From contig JAKOON010000018.1 in the NCBI GenBank assembly GCA_022577435.1, positions 11,978,096 to 12,042,095 of the forward strand: 64,000 bases of DNA. The letters are read 5' to 3'. The first letter of the stretch is position 1; each line of letters begins with the position of its first letter. Made by a program: the position numbers and the translations under genes. This DNA comes from Embiotoca jacksoni (lineage: Eukaryota > Chordata > Actinopteri > Embiotocidae). Below the pieces are notes generated by a model. That model searched no databases, was not told the DNA's origin, and was given only the letters and a program-made list of their open reading frames with translations. Below, piece after piece: positions 48,879 to 62,900 of this stretch.

Positions 48879-51800
48879 TTAGTACGGTGCAAACGTATAC
48901 GAATACTCTCAAAACTCATGCCATAATGAGTTTTTACTTATCAGTTAACCTAATGCAAAGGACGGTTAGCAAAAAATGTCATCAAATTATTTAATTATCA
49001 AGTTATTTTTAGTTGCCGGCATACAGTACATACCAGATGGTCTGCGACAATACATTATTGGCAAATAACATCAGTCAGGTTTTACACTTAAGGTTCTGCT
49101 TATCCCGGTGCAGTGAAGTGTAGCATGCTGTATACAGTGTAGTATATAGGGCATATGGTGAGGAGACTCTGACAGGGGTCTCGTCCTCTAATTAACAGGG
49201 AATCCTTAGCTCTGAGGCTTTCTTATTAATCACCAGGGCATCAGAACCACCTGCATTAAAAATCAATCATTGCATTTCTCGCTGACAGCCCTCTGTTCCT
49301 CCCACACATGCCCGCCAGTTCACAATGATTTTAGATCCATCAATGTTAAACCCATCCAGAAATCTGAGCATCTCCACAACTTGTGGCGGACCCCTTATTC
49401 TCTCTCCCTCCCTCTCCAGTTTTCTCACTCACTCTCTCTCTCGCGTACTCCCTGTATTCAGAAGGAGGCTCTTTGTCTTGTGTTGCCCAAGCAGAAAACC
49501 AGTTGCTTACATTCTATCATCTAAACATAGGACGCCCCTTTGTTCATCAGTCTTCAAAGCTTTAATAAAGGGCCAGCTCGGCCCCGAATGGGACAGCTGA
49601 CAGGGGGTTAGTGTCGCCACCGCTAACTGAGAGCCAAGCCAATATAGGCCAGGCAGGTCTGCGTCCTTGGGACCTGTTGTTACCAGGAGCACTGGGGCAT
49701 GACCGACTGTTAGACGAGGCCTTTCTTTTCCTCTTCTCAGTACAGTGAGGAGTATGACCACAAAGGGAGCACCTAACAATAAGGGGTCACCCTCAGCAGC
49801 CCCTCAAACCCCAACACTTGAACAGTCGTGAAGGCGTCACACATTTGGTTGCCGCTATGATGATGGTGCACGGACAGTGACGGAGATGCAGACTTGCTAT
49901 TGACGTCCTGATGAGGCCCTTAGAGTTACCTGTCAGTCAGTGATAGGTTCCCTCATCTGCTGGTGAAGCTCTTGTACAATTCAGGCCGATCTGTTATGTT
50001 TTTGAGTTGCCAATTAATAGCTCAGAGGAGTTCCATGTGTTTCCTATGCCACATGTTGGCCTTGGCACCCACTCACACAAACACTCACTTTGCAATCTAA
50101 TCTGTGCAATTAGACATTGTAAATCTGATGAGATGGAACAGGGCATCTCTTCACTAAGAACTGATAAAACCTTTTCCTGGAGCCTGTCTCCATTGCAGCA
50201 CACACACAACTAACACAGTAACGTGTGGGGACTCCAGTGAGTTTCATTACACATCTCTCTGGGAATTTCCTGCAGTGTTATCTGTGCTCTCCCAGAGGAT
50301 TATGTCAGGTAGACCAGAGCAGCCGATAAAGATCAGCAGCCAAAGGAAATCCTCTCCACACCTCTCTGCCCATGATGTATGAAGGAAAGATATGCAGGGT
50401 ATAAACTGCAGCTATGAATGATTTTGCAAGCATAAACATAGAATAGACAGTAGTCACTAGATTTCATGGTTTGATTGTGAATTTTTGGTATTTCAGGTTT
50501 TATTTGAACACTGTAATAAGTTTTCAACTGAAAGTAAAAGGGAATAGCTGTGAACGGAGGTCAGATGGTGTTGCTGTAGAATTACAAAAAAAATTGTTTG
50601 GTATAAAAAATTGTGTTATCAACTAAATTATCTTCTGACTGTAACACAGCGACTTGAGGAAAGAACAAACCTGTGTCTGTTTTTGGAATAATAGTAATCT
50701 GATCAGTTCATGATGTCACAGTAGAATACGGCAAAAATAAACTGTGTAATAGTTGTATACAAACTGACTGCAAATAATGCTAAAAGGTTGTTTTGGTTTA
50801 AAACTCAAAGAGCGATTGTCTCTTCCACACAAGTGAGCTTCTGTTTCTTTATCTGCCCCGGATGGGTTGTGCCAGTTATCCATAAATCTGTTCAATTGTT
50901 TGAGTGTGAAGTCCTCAGTAACTCCTGGCTAGTTTCAAAATAATGGTTTATTGATTTATATTTAAGAAATTATTGAGCTGTTAAAGACTGAAGTATATTT
51001 GTTGCTACAAAACATATGTAGCGCTCTCTAGCAACTCAAATCAACTACACCTAACCTTAACCCTCTCACAATGTCACAACCACGGATCCAATCAAACACC
51101 AGCCACCAAAACCAAGCGTGTCCAAACTTGTTCGGCCCTTTCAAGTGTCTTCTGAAGCCCTTCAGTTGTCGCTTTGTGTAATTGTAGGATGTGAGTGTAA
51201 AGGGTTGCATTGTCTGACTTTGCAGTGAATTTCTGAATGCTGCTCATCTCAAATTGAACATGTTATTTTATTTTGCTTGTGTTTTGTCTAGTCGCACGTG
51301 TTTTCTAAAGCTGCCGAGCGCTCAGGGCCGCTGTGATAACGCTTGGCCTTGTGAAGACATTCCTCTCGGGCCTGTATATACATTTGTACCTCATGCCATC
51401 GACTCGGTACCATCTGCCAAACACATGTAAGCCCTTTGGCTGCTACGCTAGCTGAAACTAGCCTGGAACCAAAAATGTTCTCTATTTTGGATCGAACTGA
51501 TTTTTGTTGATAGCCTCAGCCTTAATTCGGAGTATATTTAATTAGCTCCTTAATTCACATTAATATTTGTGAATACAATATTTTTAAGGTTTGTGTACAT
51601 GGTAAAGTATGTCGTATGTTCTCAGTTCCCATATCCAGCTGCAAGTTTATTTTAAAGTGACCTCTTGTTTGATGGGCACCTGATTTTTTTACGACAAGAA
51701 GTTACTCCATGACCACAGACTTCCAGCCTTGCTGTCTACTGAAATGCTCTGAAGGTCATATCCATTTTTCTCAGTTAAATCCCCTCTCATACAACTGATT

Positions 51801-53337
51801 TGTCTGTTTCGAGGCCAAGTCACAAGCCATGGCTCTGAGATATATTTAGACATTTTTCGACGGGACTACATGCTTTTTAGACAGACTGATTTCTGTGTTT
51901 GTTCTGCAGAGCTGAAGTAACTCTCTGGCAGTCCCTCTGTGGCGGCAGTGGGACACCAGGGGGGCCGAGGCCCACTGAGCTGTGTGTGAGGTGTCGCTGG
52001 TCCAACATGAGTGGCCCGCAATCGAAGATGACAGGGTGACTGTTGTCTGCCACCACCAGACTCTTGTGTGTCTGCGTGTATTTGGGTGTGTGTGTGTGTG
52101 CTTTGCGTGCAGTAATGTCCTCAGCTGAGCCAGCCTGGGTCCCAGGGGCCCTGTCTTGCAGATTGTCAGCTGTGAGCTGCTTGGGTTTCCTGCAGCAAGA
52201 GCGCTTTTTGGCTGATTTGATTTGACATGTTGACCATAGTGTATCAGGATTAAAATGTGTTGTAGACATTCTTTCAGGTAATGAGGGACACTTTTTTTTA
52301 ATTTATTTCTTGTAAATTGTGCCATGGAGTTCCAGGTTCTGTCTCTGAACAGACTTTACTTACTGAGGTAGTACTATGAGTCCCCTGGTGAAAAAGCTTT
52401 CCACAAGGCCAATGCTACCTTACCAAAACACCATTTGGTCACGTTTGCTCCCTTCACCGCTTCTGTTATCTTAGACCAGATTCAGAAACAAATACAGATA
52501 ACCATTCTCTCAGGTTACACAAACCTCCCTTCAGCACTTAAATATTAGACAGTTGCACTGAAATTAATTGGGCATCTGACCTCGTCCTGGTATGTGGATT
52601 TGTGCTGCCAGCAGAATTTCGATGTTAAAACAAAGAATGAAGGAACTCGGCCTAGTGAGTCTATAATGAGGACTGGTGGTGAGGAGTGCATTTATTTACT
52701 TGTTGCACACATTCCTGGATTAATGTTTGCCACAAGAGGACATGGAGTAGGTGACAAGGATGCCGTACACTTTGATTGATTCCTCAGTGTACTCGGAGGC
52801 AGTCTCGCTCACTCCTGCTTATTTAACAGCTGGTAGTGGCTTGCACATATTGGAACCATGTTGGTTTAAGGTGTGACGGTAGGGAAGCATACTGGCAGAT
52901 AGAGGATAACTGATGCACTGCGTGGTCACTGCTGGCATGGTCTTCAGAGATCCCCCACGGAGCTCGGTTGAACAGCAGGAGAGGGAGCTGCAGAGGGGTG
53001 GAGGTTGTACAAGCCTCGTGTTTGAAGTCTTCCTTCCCAACTGGGGCGCAGACATTTCCCCAGGCTGGGCTCCTCTCAGGGGGTCCTGTTGGAGTGTTAC
53101 CCCACCAGGCAGGCAGCTGTCGGACAGCTTCGTCTCCCTCCTTATCTGTCGTGTCTGTCTCCTCTTTATGTGCCAGTGTTGTGAAACAAAACATAGCACC
53201 TGGACGCATCCTAAATCACTGACAGTGGAGAAAACCTGGTAGCAGGATTTAATCTGCATCTCTTAAAGTTTTTGAGTAAATGTTGAGCCTTCCTGACTAC
53301 GTTGTTTACCGTCTGCTGGTATTGTTTCAACATACAA

Positions 53338-53386
53338 AAAATTTCCCCTTGGGGATTAATGAAGTAACTATCTGTCTATCTATACT
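53338..53386 (+). mobile_element. Probable LINE 3' tail
   Basis: aatttccccttggggattaa followed by tgaagtaactatctgtctat is the typical end of truncated fish LINE copies, with an ATCT-type terminal repeat. The body upstream is not recognisable, so it is a heavily 5'-truncated copy. Confidence 0.55.
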
Positions 53387-54584
53387 GATGTGACACTATT
53401 TTGTGGAAACATCACACAGTTACATAAGGATACCAGTTTTATGAAGGCAACATTAGAAGCTTATGAACTAAGGCTTTGTAAAGATCTGCATGGTTGCATG
53501 ATCTGTATGTGGAGGAGCTAATTGACAGCTGCGTGTATGTAATTGAAAAATCTCATTCAGTTGGGTGTTTTTCTTACAATTCTTTCCGCCAGACATCATG
53601 CTGACACAAAAATTTGGGCCAAACCAGAACATACCAAAAGCTTGAAAAGACGTGATAAATATTTGGCCGATATCAAGTCACAGCTGAGTGTAATGATCCA
53701 AAAATCTGGCCTGCAGGAGCATTCATATGTTGCTTCTATGAGCTGAGCCGGTCTAACAGCTCCTCGAATAGAAATGCAAGTACTGTTTACAGAACATGAC
53801 GTGGAGTAGTCATTACAGACTGCCATCTCGAAGGCCTGGACTTTGTCATCGGCGCATCTATCATAGGATTTCTTCTCGACCTCCATGTTGTCATAGAACA
53901 AATATGAAATAGTTTGGGGAAAATGTTTGCCGCCTTGATGAAATCTCCCTGAAACTTCATTCACACAATTCTTTCCAGTACATAAGCTAAGTTCCTCAAA
54001 AGGTTTTTAGTAATCAGGGAAAGTTCCTGAGGTAGAAACTCCTCCGTCCCAATAACATCACCTTTCTAAGGAGCTCATAAACTGCAGTCCCACTTTCATA
54101 CCTACCCAACCCCTGCTGCTTCCCTTACCCATCACCACCCTGTTCCCGCCCTGGAGAGGGGACAAAGTGAAGCATCCACAGGGCGATCCATCACTCCCGC
54201 CTGTCTTCCCACATGCCCTCCTCAGGAAACACCTTTCAGACCAGGAGATTAGAGTGTGACGGGAGAGGAGAGGAGCAGTGAAAGAATGATGGAGGAGAAA
54301 AGAGAGGGGGTAAACGAATAGGGAGAGGGAGCAGGGTGGCTGGAGAAGAGTGGAGGAGAAGTGGGGAGAAATTGACTACGTGGGCATGCAAAAGATTGAT
54401 GAGGACAAGGAATGAGAAAATGGGAGATAAAAGTGACTGTCTTGTTTCTTTGCGCGCCAGAGGAAGCAGTGAGCACCGGGGAGAGAATAAACATGAACTT
54501 GCCCATTAGGGGACGTGTTGATAGTTCCAAGTGGCCCCTTGGAACATTAGCATGTCTTTTAAGGGCTGACATGGTGTGTAACTG

Positions 54585-54689
<105 letters not shown>

Positions 54690-54800
54690 CCAGTCTTTTT
54701 TACTTCAACATAATATAAAAGAAAGGTAACAAACTCAAAGAAGTTGACGTGTGTGTTGTTGAAGATGGAAATGATAAAACTAATTTTTCTTCTAAACATT

Positions 54801-55025
54801 AGGGCTGTCTCTAATGATTATATCTGTTGTTGATTAAATTATTGATGACATATGGAAATGTCATTCAGTCTATATAAACAATCATATAGGCAGTGTCCAA
54901 AAGTGATCACAAAGCTCCAAGTCTATCGTGTCCGATCACTAGTCAGAAACCTGAGAATACACAATCTGCAATGTTACAAAATAAAGAAAACATAAGATTT
55001 TGATTTTAGAAAAGCTGTAAGCATC
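54801..55025. repeat. Diverged copy of the 3578-type interspersed repeat
   Basis: ttagggctgtctctaatgat is the familiar opening of this fish repeat; tagtcagaaacctgag and aaaataaagaaaacataaga fit its interior poorly but in the right order. Old copy. Confidence 0.5.
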
Positions 55026-57655
55026 AGCTGTTTGTTTGCTTTTTAAACTAGACTGGTTTATATATTATATATATTACATAATATTTTTGTTACAAAGGGA
55101 AAAACATCACTTTAGTTGTACAGTAACTAGCCATCCAGATAATTTAGATTGTATTTGCTAAAATTTTCATATCTCCACCTCTTTGATTTTCCCCCTCAAT
55201 ATACTGACTGAGAATGAAGTTTGTCTGTGTTGCTCAAACCAACTAAGTTATCTTGTAAAGATACCCAGCCTCTCTTATAAGAAAAGCATTATTAAGGATA
55301 ATCCGCAGAACTTTCTTGAAAGAAAGTTGTTTTTTTTATCTTTTTTTTTTCCATAATTCAGGTAAAGCGAACCTTCTAATATTACATATCAAAGCAGCTG
55401 GGTTTGGTATAAAGAATCTGTGCATTAGAAATAGGTTTATAGAAACATATCTGAAGCATGGACTTCAGTTAACATCTTGGCTTCAACGGAGACTCATTAC
55501 AAATAACCTATATATGATGATTAAACATCCTTTATATAATCTAGCCTCAAGTGCTAGCTAACCAGATGATAACTCCATTCAGCCCTTATGAAAACAAAAA
55601 AGAAATGCCTTCATCTGCGTTTCAGGCTGTTGGAATGTGTTTGTGAAGTAGAAGACGTAACTTGACCCTTTATAGATGTCAGAGATGTGTAAAATTGTCA
55701 GACACTCAAATATATGGTGAGCATTAGTGCAATTTCTCTCACAGATAGTGTTACCGTATCTGCCAGTTTACATTCAATTCTTTTAGTGTCTGTGAAAGCT
55801 GAGTTTATACACTTTGAGAGCTAAAACATTCATGTCCACAACTAATGTCAAAAGTGAATCACATTTTTTAAGCAATATCACAATTGGTATTTTGTGCAAA
55901 TAACCAGTTTTAAGGAAGTGAATAGAAGTGATGACGGGAATTATTTTTAGGTATAATTCATATCTAGATTTATGTGTATATAAATATATTGTTCTCCCTT
56001 CTTGTTGGTTTTATACCTCCCAGACCAGTGTGATTGCTTTAGGGCAACCAAAGGTGCTAGATTCATTATCACATCCATGCTAAAAGCAGCAAGATGTTTT
56101 GGCAGTGGCCTTGTAGCCTTCAGTGCCGTTAGGCTCTGCGTGTGATTTCCCACACACACAAATTTGGTGTAGATAAAGGTCTGTAAACCATTGACAACTG
56201 TCCTCACTCATCACCTCTGTGGGAGGCATGAGCAGGCCATGGCTGCGAGATCGCTACCTACCGCTCTTTGTAGCGTCTTCAGCTCATTAACTTAATGTCA
56301 TTTGATACTGAGTGATAGTTCGCCTCGCTGAAAAGGTCCCCAAGATAAGCGCTACGTATTTAATCATTTTCCTCTGCTCAGCTCTCTCGCAGTGACAATG
56401 TGTGAGATGTGTGACCTGTGGAGAAACACCTTTTCTAACACCAACACAATTAGGTTTTCACTCTGTAAAAGTCGGCATTTCTGCTTCGTTTCATAATCGG
56501 CATTATGCAAAGCGTTTTACTGCCTCTTGTTGCGTTTCATTGTCCTCAATATTGTATATTACACTGCTGTAGAGTAAATTTAAGATGATCCTTTTAGGGG
56601 CTCAGGCTTCCTTTCAAAGATGCCAAAGTCAGCAGAGATGAATATTCCTTCTATTTGAGCCCCTTTGGAAATAATCTATTTGACACACAGTTGTGTTGGT
56701 GAAGTGTTTAAATGTGCCCCAATCTCCTGCTTCCCAGGCCAATTTCTTACATCACAGATAAAACAGTGCTACAAACCAACACTGATGCTGTCAGTCTTGT
56801 TCCACTCTTGGAGAGTTGCACAACATATCAAACTTCTATTGTGCAACTCTGCAAAGAAAACCTCTGCATTTAAAATTAAAAAAAAAATACTTGATATGTG
56901 ACACACGTCTTGAGAAACTTATGAGAGTTAATCATCCCAGGAGTGCTCCAAAAGAAATCACATGCTGACAGTAATTGCAGGCATATATGTTTACCTCGCA
57001 TTAGAACAAGCACACGTACACGTGGGCGAGTACACACTACACAATGACCTGTATTGTAGGTTGTAATTATGCTCTTTTGTTCCTGACATGAGGAAATATG
57101 ATCTCTCAGATGCTTGGATGCTGTTTGTTTGCAAAAGTTTGTTTTTGATTTCCGTCGTACATAGTGTGCTTACGGGACGTCCTACTAAAATTACAGGCTA
57201 TTATTCAGGTTTTGCTGACAGGTCCGTAGCTGTACAAGACGAGGCTTCTCCTGCCTGATTTGCCTGATACAGAATTACTACAAGTGATTTGTTTTAACTC
57301 CTTTTACTGCCAGGATGAGATTCTATTATGGCAGTAATGAATCGGGGCCCTAAATGACCCGAACCATTCAGCAGCAGGTAACTGCCCATGCAGTGGTGGG
57401 AGCCGGATCGTTAATGTCCCATGTAAGGATCAGTGCTCTCTGGCTGTGTACTGAGTTATGGCGATGAGCGTAGCGACTGGGGAATGTTTTTCTGTCTGTC
57501 TGAACCCCACCACCACATCCACCTCCGTCTCATCTGGATGTTAACGCATTCTCAGGCCTCAAACAGCAGACATTTAACACTCAAAACAACAGTCACATCG
57601 GGGGTTAACACCAGTTACGACTGAGGTGCCACATACCCCTGCAGTTTAAGTTAAC

Positions 57656-57658
<3 letters not shown>

Positions 57659-57720
<62 letters not shown>
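57659..57720. repeat. (TG)n microsatellite
   Basis: 31 perfect units. Confidence 0.97.
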
Positions 57721-57722
<2 letters not shown>

Positions 57723-58858
57723 CTGCCTCATAACAGTATCTTCATGATCTTTTAAATCTCCTCTGTAAATAAAGTCACAAGTGACAGCTTGTGCTCTGTT
57801 TTATATGCAAATACAGCCCAACCCTTTGCATTTAAAGGAGATACGGACAGATTAAGCCGACCACACTGTCACTATGTAAATGTGAGAGGAAGAAATTGCG
57901 GTGGCGAGTGAAACAGGAGGTGCACTTCTTTTTTTCTTAAGGGAGATCACCTCTCATTTTATATGTCTTAGCAACAGACAGGCCTGCTGTGTCCTGTTCA
58001 TTATGACCGTTATCACAGTCTCAGAGGTTTGCAACAAGTTAGCAAGTATTTATTCTGAATATGATCCAGTGATACAGCAAATTATACTGCATTGTAATTT
58101 TGGAAAGTTACAGATAATGGGTGACACAGACACACCCTATTCATTGTCTGAACGGCGTGTGAGGAGGAGGTTTGTGACACTATCTCATTATTTAACACGC
58201 AGTTTAGACAGAACAAAAGTCCAGCTGTAGCCTGCAGCCAGCAGCCAGTTAGCTTGACCCAGAACAGAGATTGGAAATGGGCAAAACATTTAGTAGGTGT
58301 GTAACGGTTGTAACGGTAGGTGCATTTGTTCAGTATTTTCCGTGCGCCGGTTGTTGTCTGTCGGTTATAGCACGTTTAAAGGATCAGCGTTTAACTCTGG
58401 GCAGACACTGTGCATTTTTTAATGATCTCGTACAATGTGTATACTCAAACTACAAAGTTTGATTGGCTTTATGGCCCAAACAAGAACTGTGAAAAAAGAG
58501 AGAATCCCTTCATGTTGATCTATAACTGAAATTTCACTGCTGGATTTGATAGTTGATTTAATTATGAATGTGTACTTCAGGTCAGTTTTATACTTAAATC
58601 AGTTGTAATTATTGCCCGATTTGACACCTGAATTATTTTTTTTTTTTAATTAATGACAAACAAAATGTGACCCCCCCAAAAAAGTCTTTCATACTGAACT
58701 TTGGTTATCATTATCCTGCCATCAACTCTAAACCTCACAAATTAACAAGTTATAAAAAGTTTGTTTCTTTGTTAAAAATCAAACAAAAGGCAAAAACTAT
58801 ACGTTTTGTTCGCATGGAGTGTTTCATACTGGTGACTTATCGAGTATCCACTGTTTTG

Positions 58859-59010
58859 CTCAAATACAGCTTCCAGACAAAAAAATAGTTTTCCCATCTT
58901 TGCGCAAAGCTAAACTAACCGCTCGCTCCAGCTACAAAGATGAGATTTATGTGAGATGGATAGTGCTGATTTTCTCAACCATAAATCTCTTATCCCCAAA
59001 AAAAACTATT
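58859..59010. repeat. Possible teleost interspersed repeat fragment
   Basis: gcgcaaagctaaactaaccg, ctcgctccagctacaa and gtgagatggatagtgctgat resemble, with changes, a common fish repeat of the form atgctaagctaagctaaccg...ctccagctt...gtggtatc. Weak match. Confidence 0.4.
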
Positions 59011-59875
59011 GGTATGACATAATACATCGTTTTGGGGGTCGTCTCCCCTTTACATTCCCTTGAAGGATTCCTGATAATCCCCCTGCACTACCTTTTGACT
59101 TGTTTCAAACTTTATTGATGACATGGAGTTGTAATTGTTTTCGTTTCACTTTACATGCCTCAAGAGTTTATTTATGTGTCACTGGTTTTGATAAGATGCC
59201 CTCTGCGTCATTCAGAAGAATATATGTACATATATATATATATGGAGCAAAAAAACTTGTATCCAGGAAAACTGTCATTTTAACTCCCTATGTAACTCAT
59301 CTGGCTTTGTTATAAATGCCTCCACTAAAGGAAACCGCAGACTGTCATTATCTCATGATCTCTTATACTTCTACAGAACGTACACCTCAGGTTACCGTGA
59401 AGAGAGGAAATTATGTTTTGATTGCACTGATGTGGAAGCATTGTAAGCTGTGCAAGTGCAGTAGAGGGAAGCATTTCAGCTGCATTACATTTACACATGC
59501 ACACACATACATATCATTTTTGAGTGATGCAGTAATGACTCCCCAAATGGTGTGATTTATTGGAGATGCTTTTAAATAAGAGGTTTAATGCAGCATAGTT
59601 ACTAAGTAAACATTTGTTTTAGAGGCCCCCTTTTCCTCAGAGACATCCTCTCTGTTCCTAATGTCCCTCTGCTTCTGTCTGAACACAAACTCGTTCTCTT
59701 TCTTTCTCTCTTTGAGTCTCACTGACTGCTGCACACACTTCTCCCTTGTGCCCGGTGAGTAAACGTGGAACCGTGTGAGCCTTCAGAAAGACTTTGAAAT
59801 GAGACATGGCTGGGACATCAGAGGACTCTGCCACTCTCAATGAAGCCTTCTTGATTTATAAGAGAGCGGGGAGTG

Positions 59876-59920
59876 ATGGAGGTGGAGGTGGTGGTGGTGG
59901 GGGGTGGGAGGGGGTGTTTC
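59876..59920. repeat. G-rich tract
   Basis: ggtggaggtggtggtggtgg followed by runs of five or six G. A second G-rich stretch lies at 60034-60060. Several closely spaced G runs could form a G-quadruplex on the + strand. Confidence 0.8.
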
Positions 59921-62900
59921 CAGAGGCACACAAGGCCACAAGGTCCTCCATTAGTACCTTGACCCCTGTTTCATGGGTCCAACCACTGCATAGGAGTAGG
60001 AGCAGAAGAATTAGAGGGATGGATGGATGGTGGACACGGGGGGGCTTGTGGGTGAGGGGGTCTTTTCTTTTTTTACTTTACAAAGTCTGTTATTTACATT
60101 TTCACCACAGAGAAGGCAGCAGAAATGAGAAACTCTACCTCCATCATTTGTCAGTGGCCTGCTGTGTCCTGACTCAAACGTCTGTTGGTAGTACCTGATC
60201 CTTCGCTCAGACCTGTCTCCGCTCCCCTCTTTTACGATTCTCCTCACTGTTTTACTGTCCGCTATCTAATTAGCTGTGTCTTGATCACATGTTAAAGCAC
60301 AGCGCCTGGCCTGGTGTTTACTGACTGTTTGCCATGCTGTAAAAATGTGTGAGGTTGCTCGTAAAAACCTGCCGACAGATAATTAAGTACTCACTTTCCT
60401 TTAGTGGATTAAATCACATCATCACTGACAAATAGTGGATTATGCTCGTATTGTGCTGCTGCAGAAAAAACGACCACACATGGACGTGCTTGACAGAGCC
60501 GCTTCTTATAAATGATTAATGTAGCCTCATCAACGCTACTAAAGTCTGAGGAAATCACAACTTTGCAATAATTTCATTATGATTTGATTTGATTATTTTT
60601 TTCTCTTATGATGAATAAACATATATACACACTCTAAGTATCTGTGCGTCTATCACACACTGTACATAGCCTCTCAAGCTGAAATCGTTCCATACAGAAT
60701 TTATTTAATTCCCTTTGCGAGCCTTCCCTTCAGAGAAGATCATGTCATGCTGCTTTTACTCTGCATGTGAGGCCCACCATGCCTGTGTCAATCTATGTTT
60801 GCTCATCACGTCAGCCTCTCTGTGTCTGGCCTTGGCTCACGTTGGTGTTTGCAGACGGAATCCATAACATGACTTTGTTCCTGTACAGATTGGTTCCTGT
60901 TGTTTATGAACACTTTGTGACAGGCCTGCCGGCTTTAAGCGAATTTGGTAATGGGATTATGCTAACATTTTAAAAGACATATGTTTTCAGTGTGCATTCC
61001 TTGCGTTTTATCCCCATCATGTTTCATCTTTGGCTAGTTAGCGTGGCCCCTCAACCTACCTCAAGTAGCCTGGTTGGAGGAGCTTTAACCAACAAGGCCT
61101 GCCTCTTGATATAAGCATACTGGAATTTCTTCTTGTTTTCAGTAAACATGCCTTATCCATAATCTGTCTCTGAAATACACACTGCCAGTTGCTATAGGAA
61201 CATCGTAAGGTTTTCATAACACTTCGGTGGCTGAGGCATGGCGGGTCTCAATCGCTCCCGTCACACAGTGAGTTGCGAGCTCGCTCCGTATTTCTTGGGA
61301 TTTCTGTGTAAAATGAAATGTCTGTCCATGTCTTATGAGCCCAGTGAGCATGCTGGGTAATGAGAAACACCCACAGGCTTTGTGGGGATCCATTGCAAAT
61401 TATAAAACACCGCAACAGGTTTTACAGGCATGTCCCTTGTGTGTACTAGGTGATTAAAACGCAAAAAGGAGCTGAGGGAGCTACAAAGAAGAAAGAGACA
61501 AGAGGAAGGAGGTGTAAAACGCTGTCTGACTGTGTGTATTCTCTTGTTACCGGATGTCCTTGTCCACGAGACATCCACTCTCATACACGCTGCTTTCTCT
61601 GACATAGAAATATAAAAGGCTCATGATGGAGGGTTGGGTATTATTGCATGCAGCTGGTGGCTGTCACCGTAGGCCTCGCCTCTCTTTCCTACCCTTTATC
61701 TTAACCCTTTCATTTATGACACTCCCAAGTTCTTCTTTTCTGCCTTTCCACACCTGTAACTCTCTCTCCTGTAAATCTTGACACCCCTTTTTGATTGTTC
61801 TAAAGGGGGCCGAAGGATTCAAATGAAGTGATTATCAGCTTGTCAAACAGCCCCCCTCGACCCACAGCTCACCGATTACACCTGACAAACTCTCTCTGTC
61901 TCACCCTCAAACGCTTGTTTTTTTTCTTAACTCTCACTGAAATCCTGAGCTCCAGACGATTAGCAGCTGTTGTCATGATGTTGGAGTCGGACGTTTTCCA
62001 ACTTATGTAAAGTGAAGTTGCTGCTCTGATGACTCATCCGGACCACTTTTGTTACAACATTATTTTAGCTTCCCTCACTTACCCAACAATGAAGAAATAA
62101 TTGGATTACAATTTAAACGGGCGGGCTGGTAACAGCCTGCAGTACTCTTTGACATCCTCATTAGAGATTGATTTGGTCCACTGCAGTATCTTTACTAATG
62201 TTATTATCTATGCAAATGGGGGAAGCGATTAAGTGGATCGGACCGCTGGTGTGAGCTGACCGTGCTTCCATGCTGCGTTTAGAAAAGGGTTTTTTCCTTT
62301 GGTTGTGTAACAACAACCACAGTCATCACATTTGCATCTCCACCCAACCACTGCTTGTACCGCTGCCCAATTTAACTAGGCTGTTGCATTTCATCACCAG
62401 GCAAACAGCGTGAGTTTGTCATTCTGAATTCAGCACCATGAAAATGGGCAGGAAAAAAGCAGTTTTTAAAGGATCACATGGTCAATCTTTGAGAAAAATG
62501 GAAGGAAAAGGGAGATTAGCGAGCAGAAAAGAGAGAAATGGGACGCCCCTTGGGGCCGATCACTATCTCTCTGCAGATAAGAGAGCGAGTGCCTGAAGGC
62601 TGGCTTTTCTTCCCACCGCTTTTTGTACCTCCCCCGGGGCAATTTGAGTCCAATTGCTCGGGATTATAGAAGCTTCTCCCTGTGGCATAGAAAGGTGGAT
62701 CTTTGCAGGTGGAGATGGGGTGACGTAACACTGCTTCGGAGTCACTGGGGAAACCTGGTGGAAATGGACACTATCCACAGAGGACAGTGAGATGCTGTTC
62801 TCCAAATCTTCCACCATGACTTCACTGTTACCCCAGGGAGTGAAACTTGATGAAATTTGATGACCTCCTCAACTTTGCAAAATTTCGGAAGAATCTTCAT

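Noticed and set aside
52819..53259. Overlapping frames of 146 and 128 codons on the minus strand and 109 on the plus strand
   Set aside because: GC-richer patch open in several frames at once with no recognisable protein; overlap of frames argues against coding.
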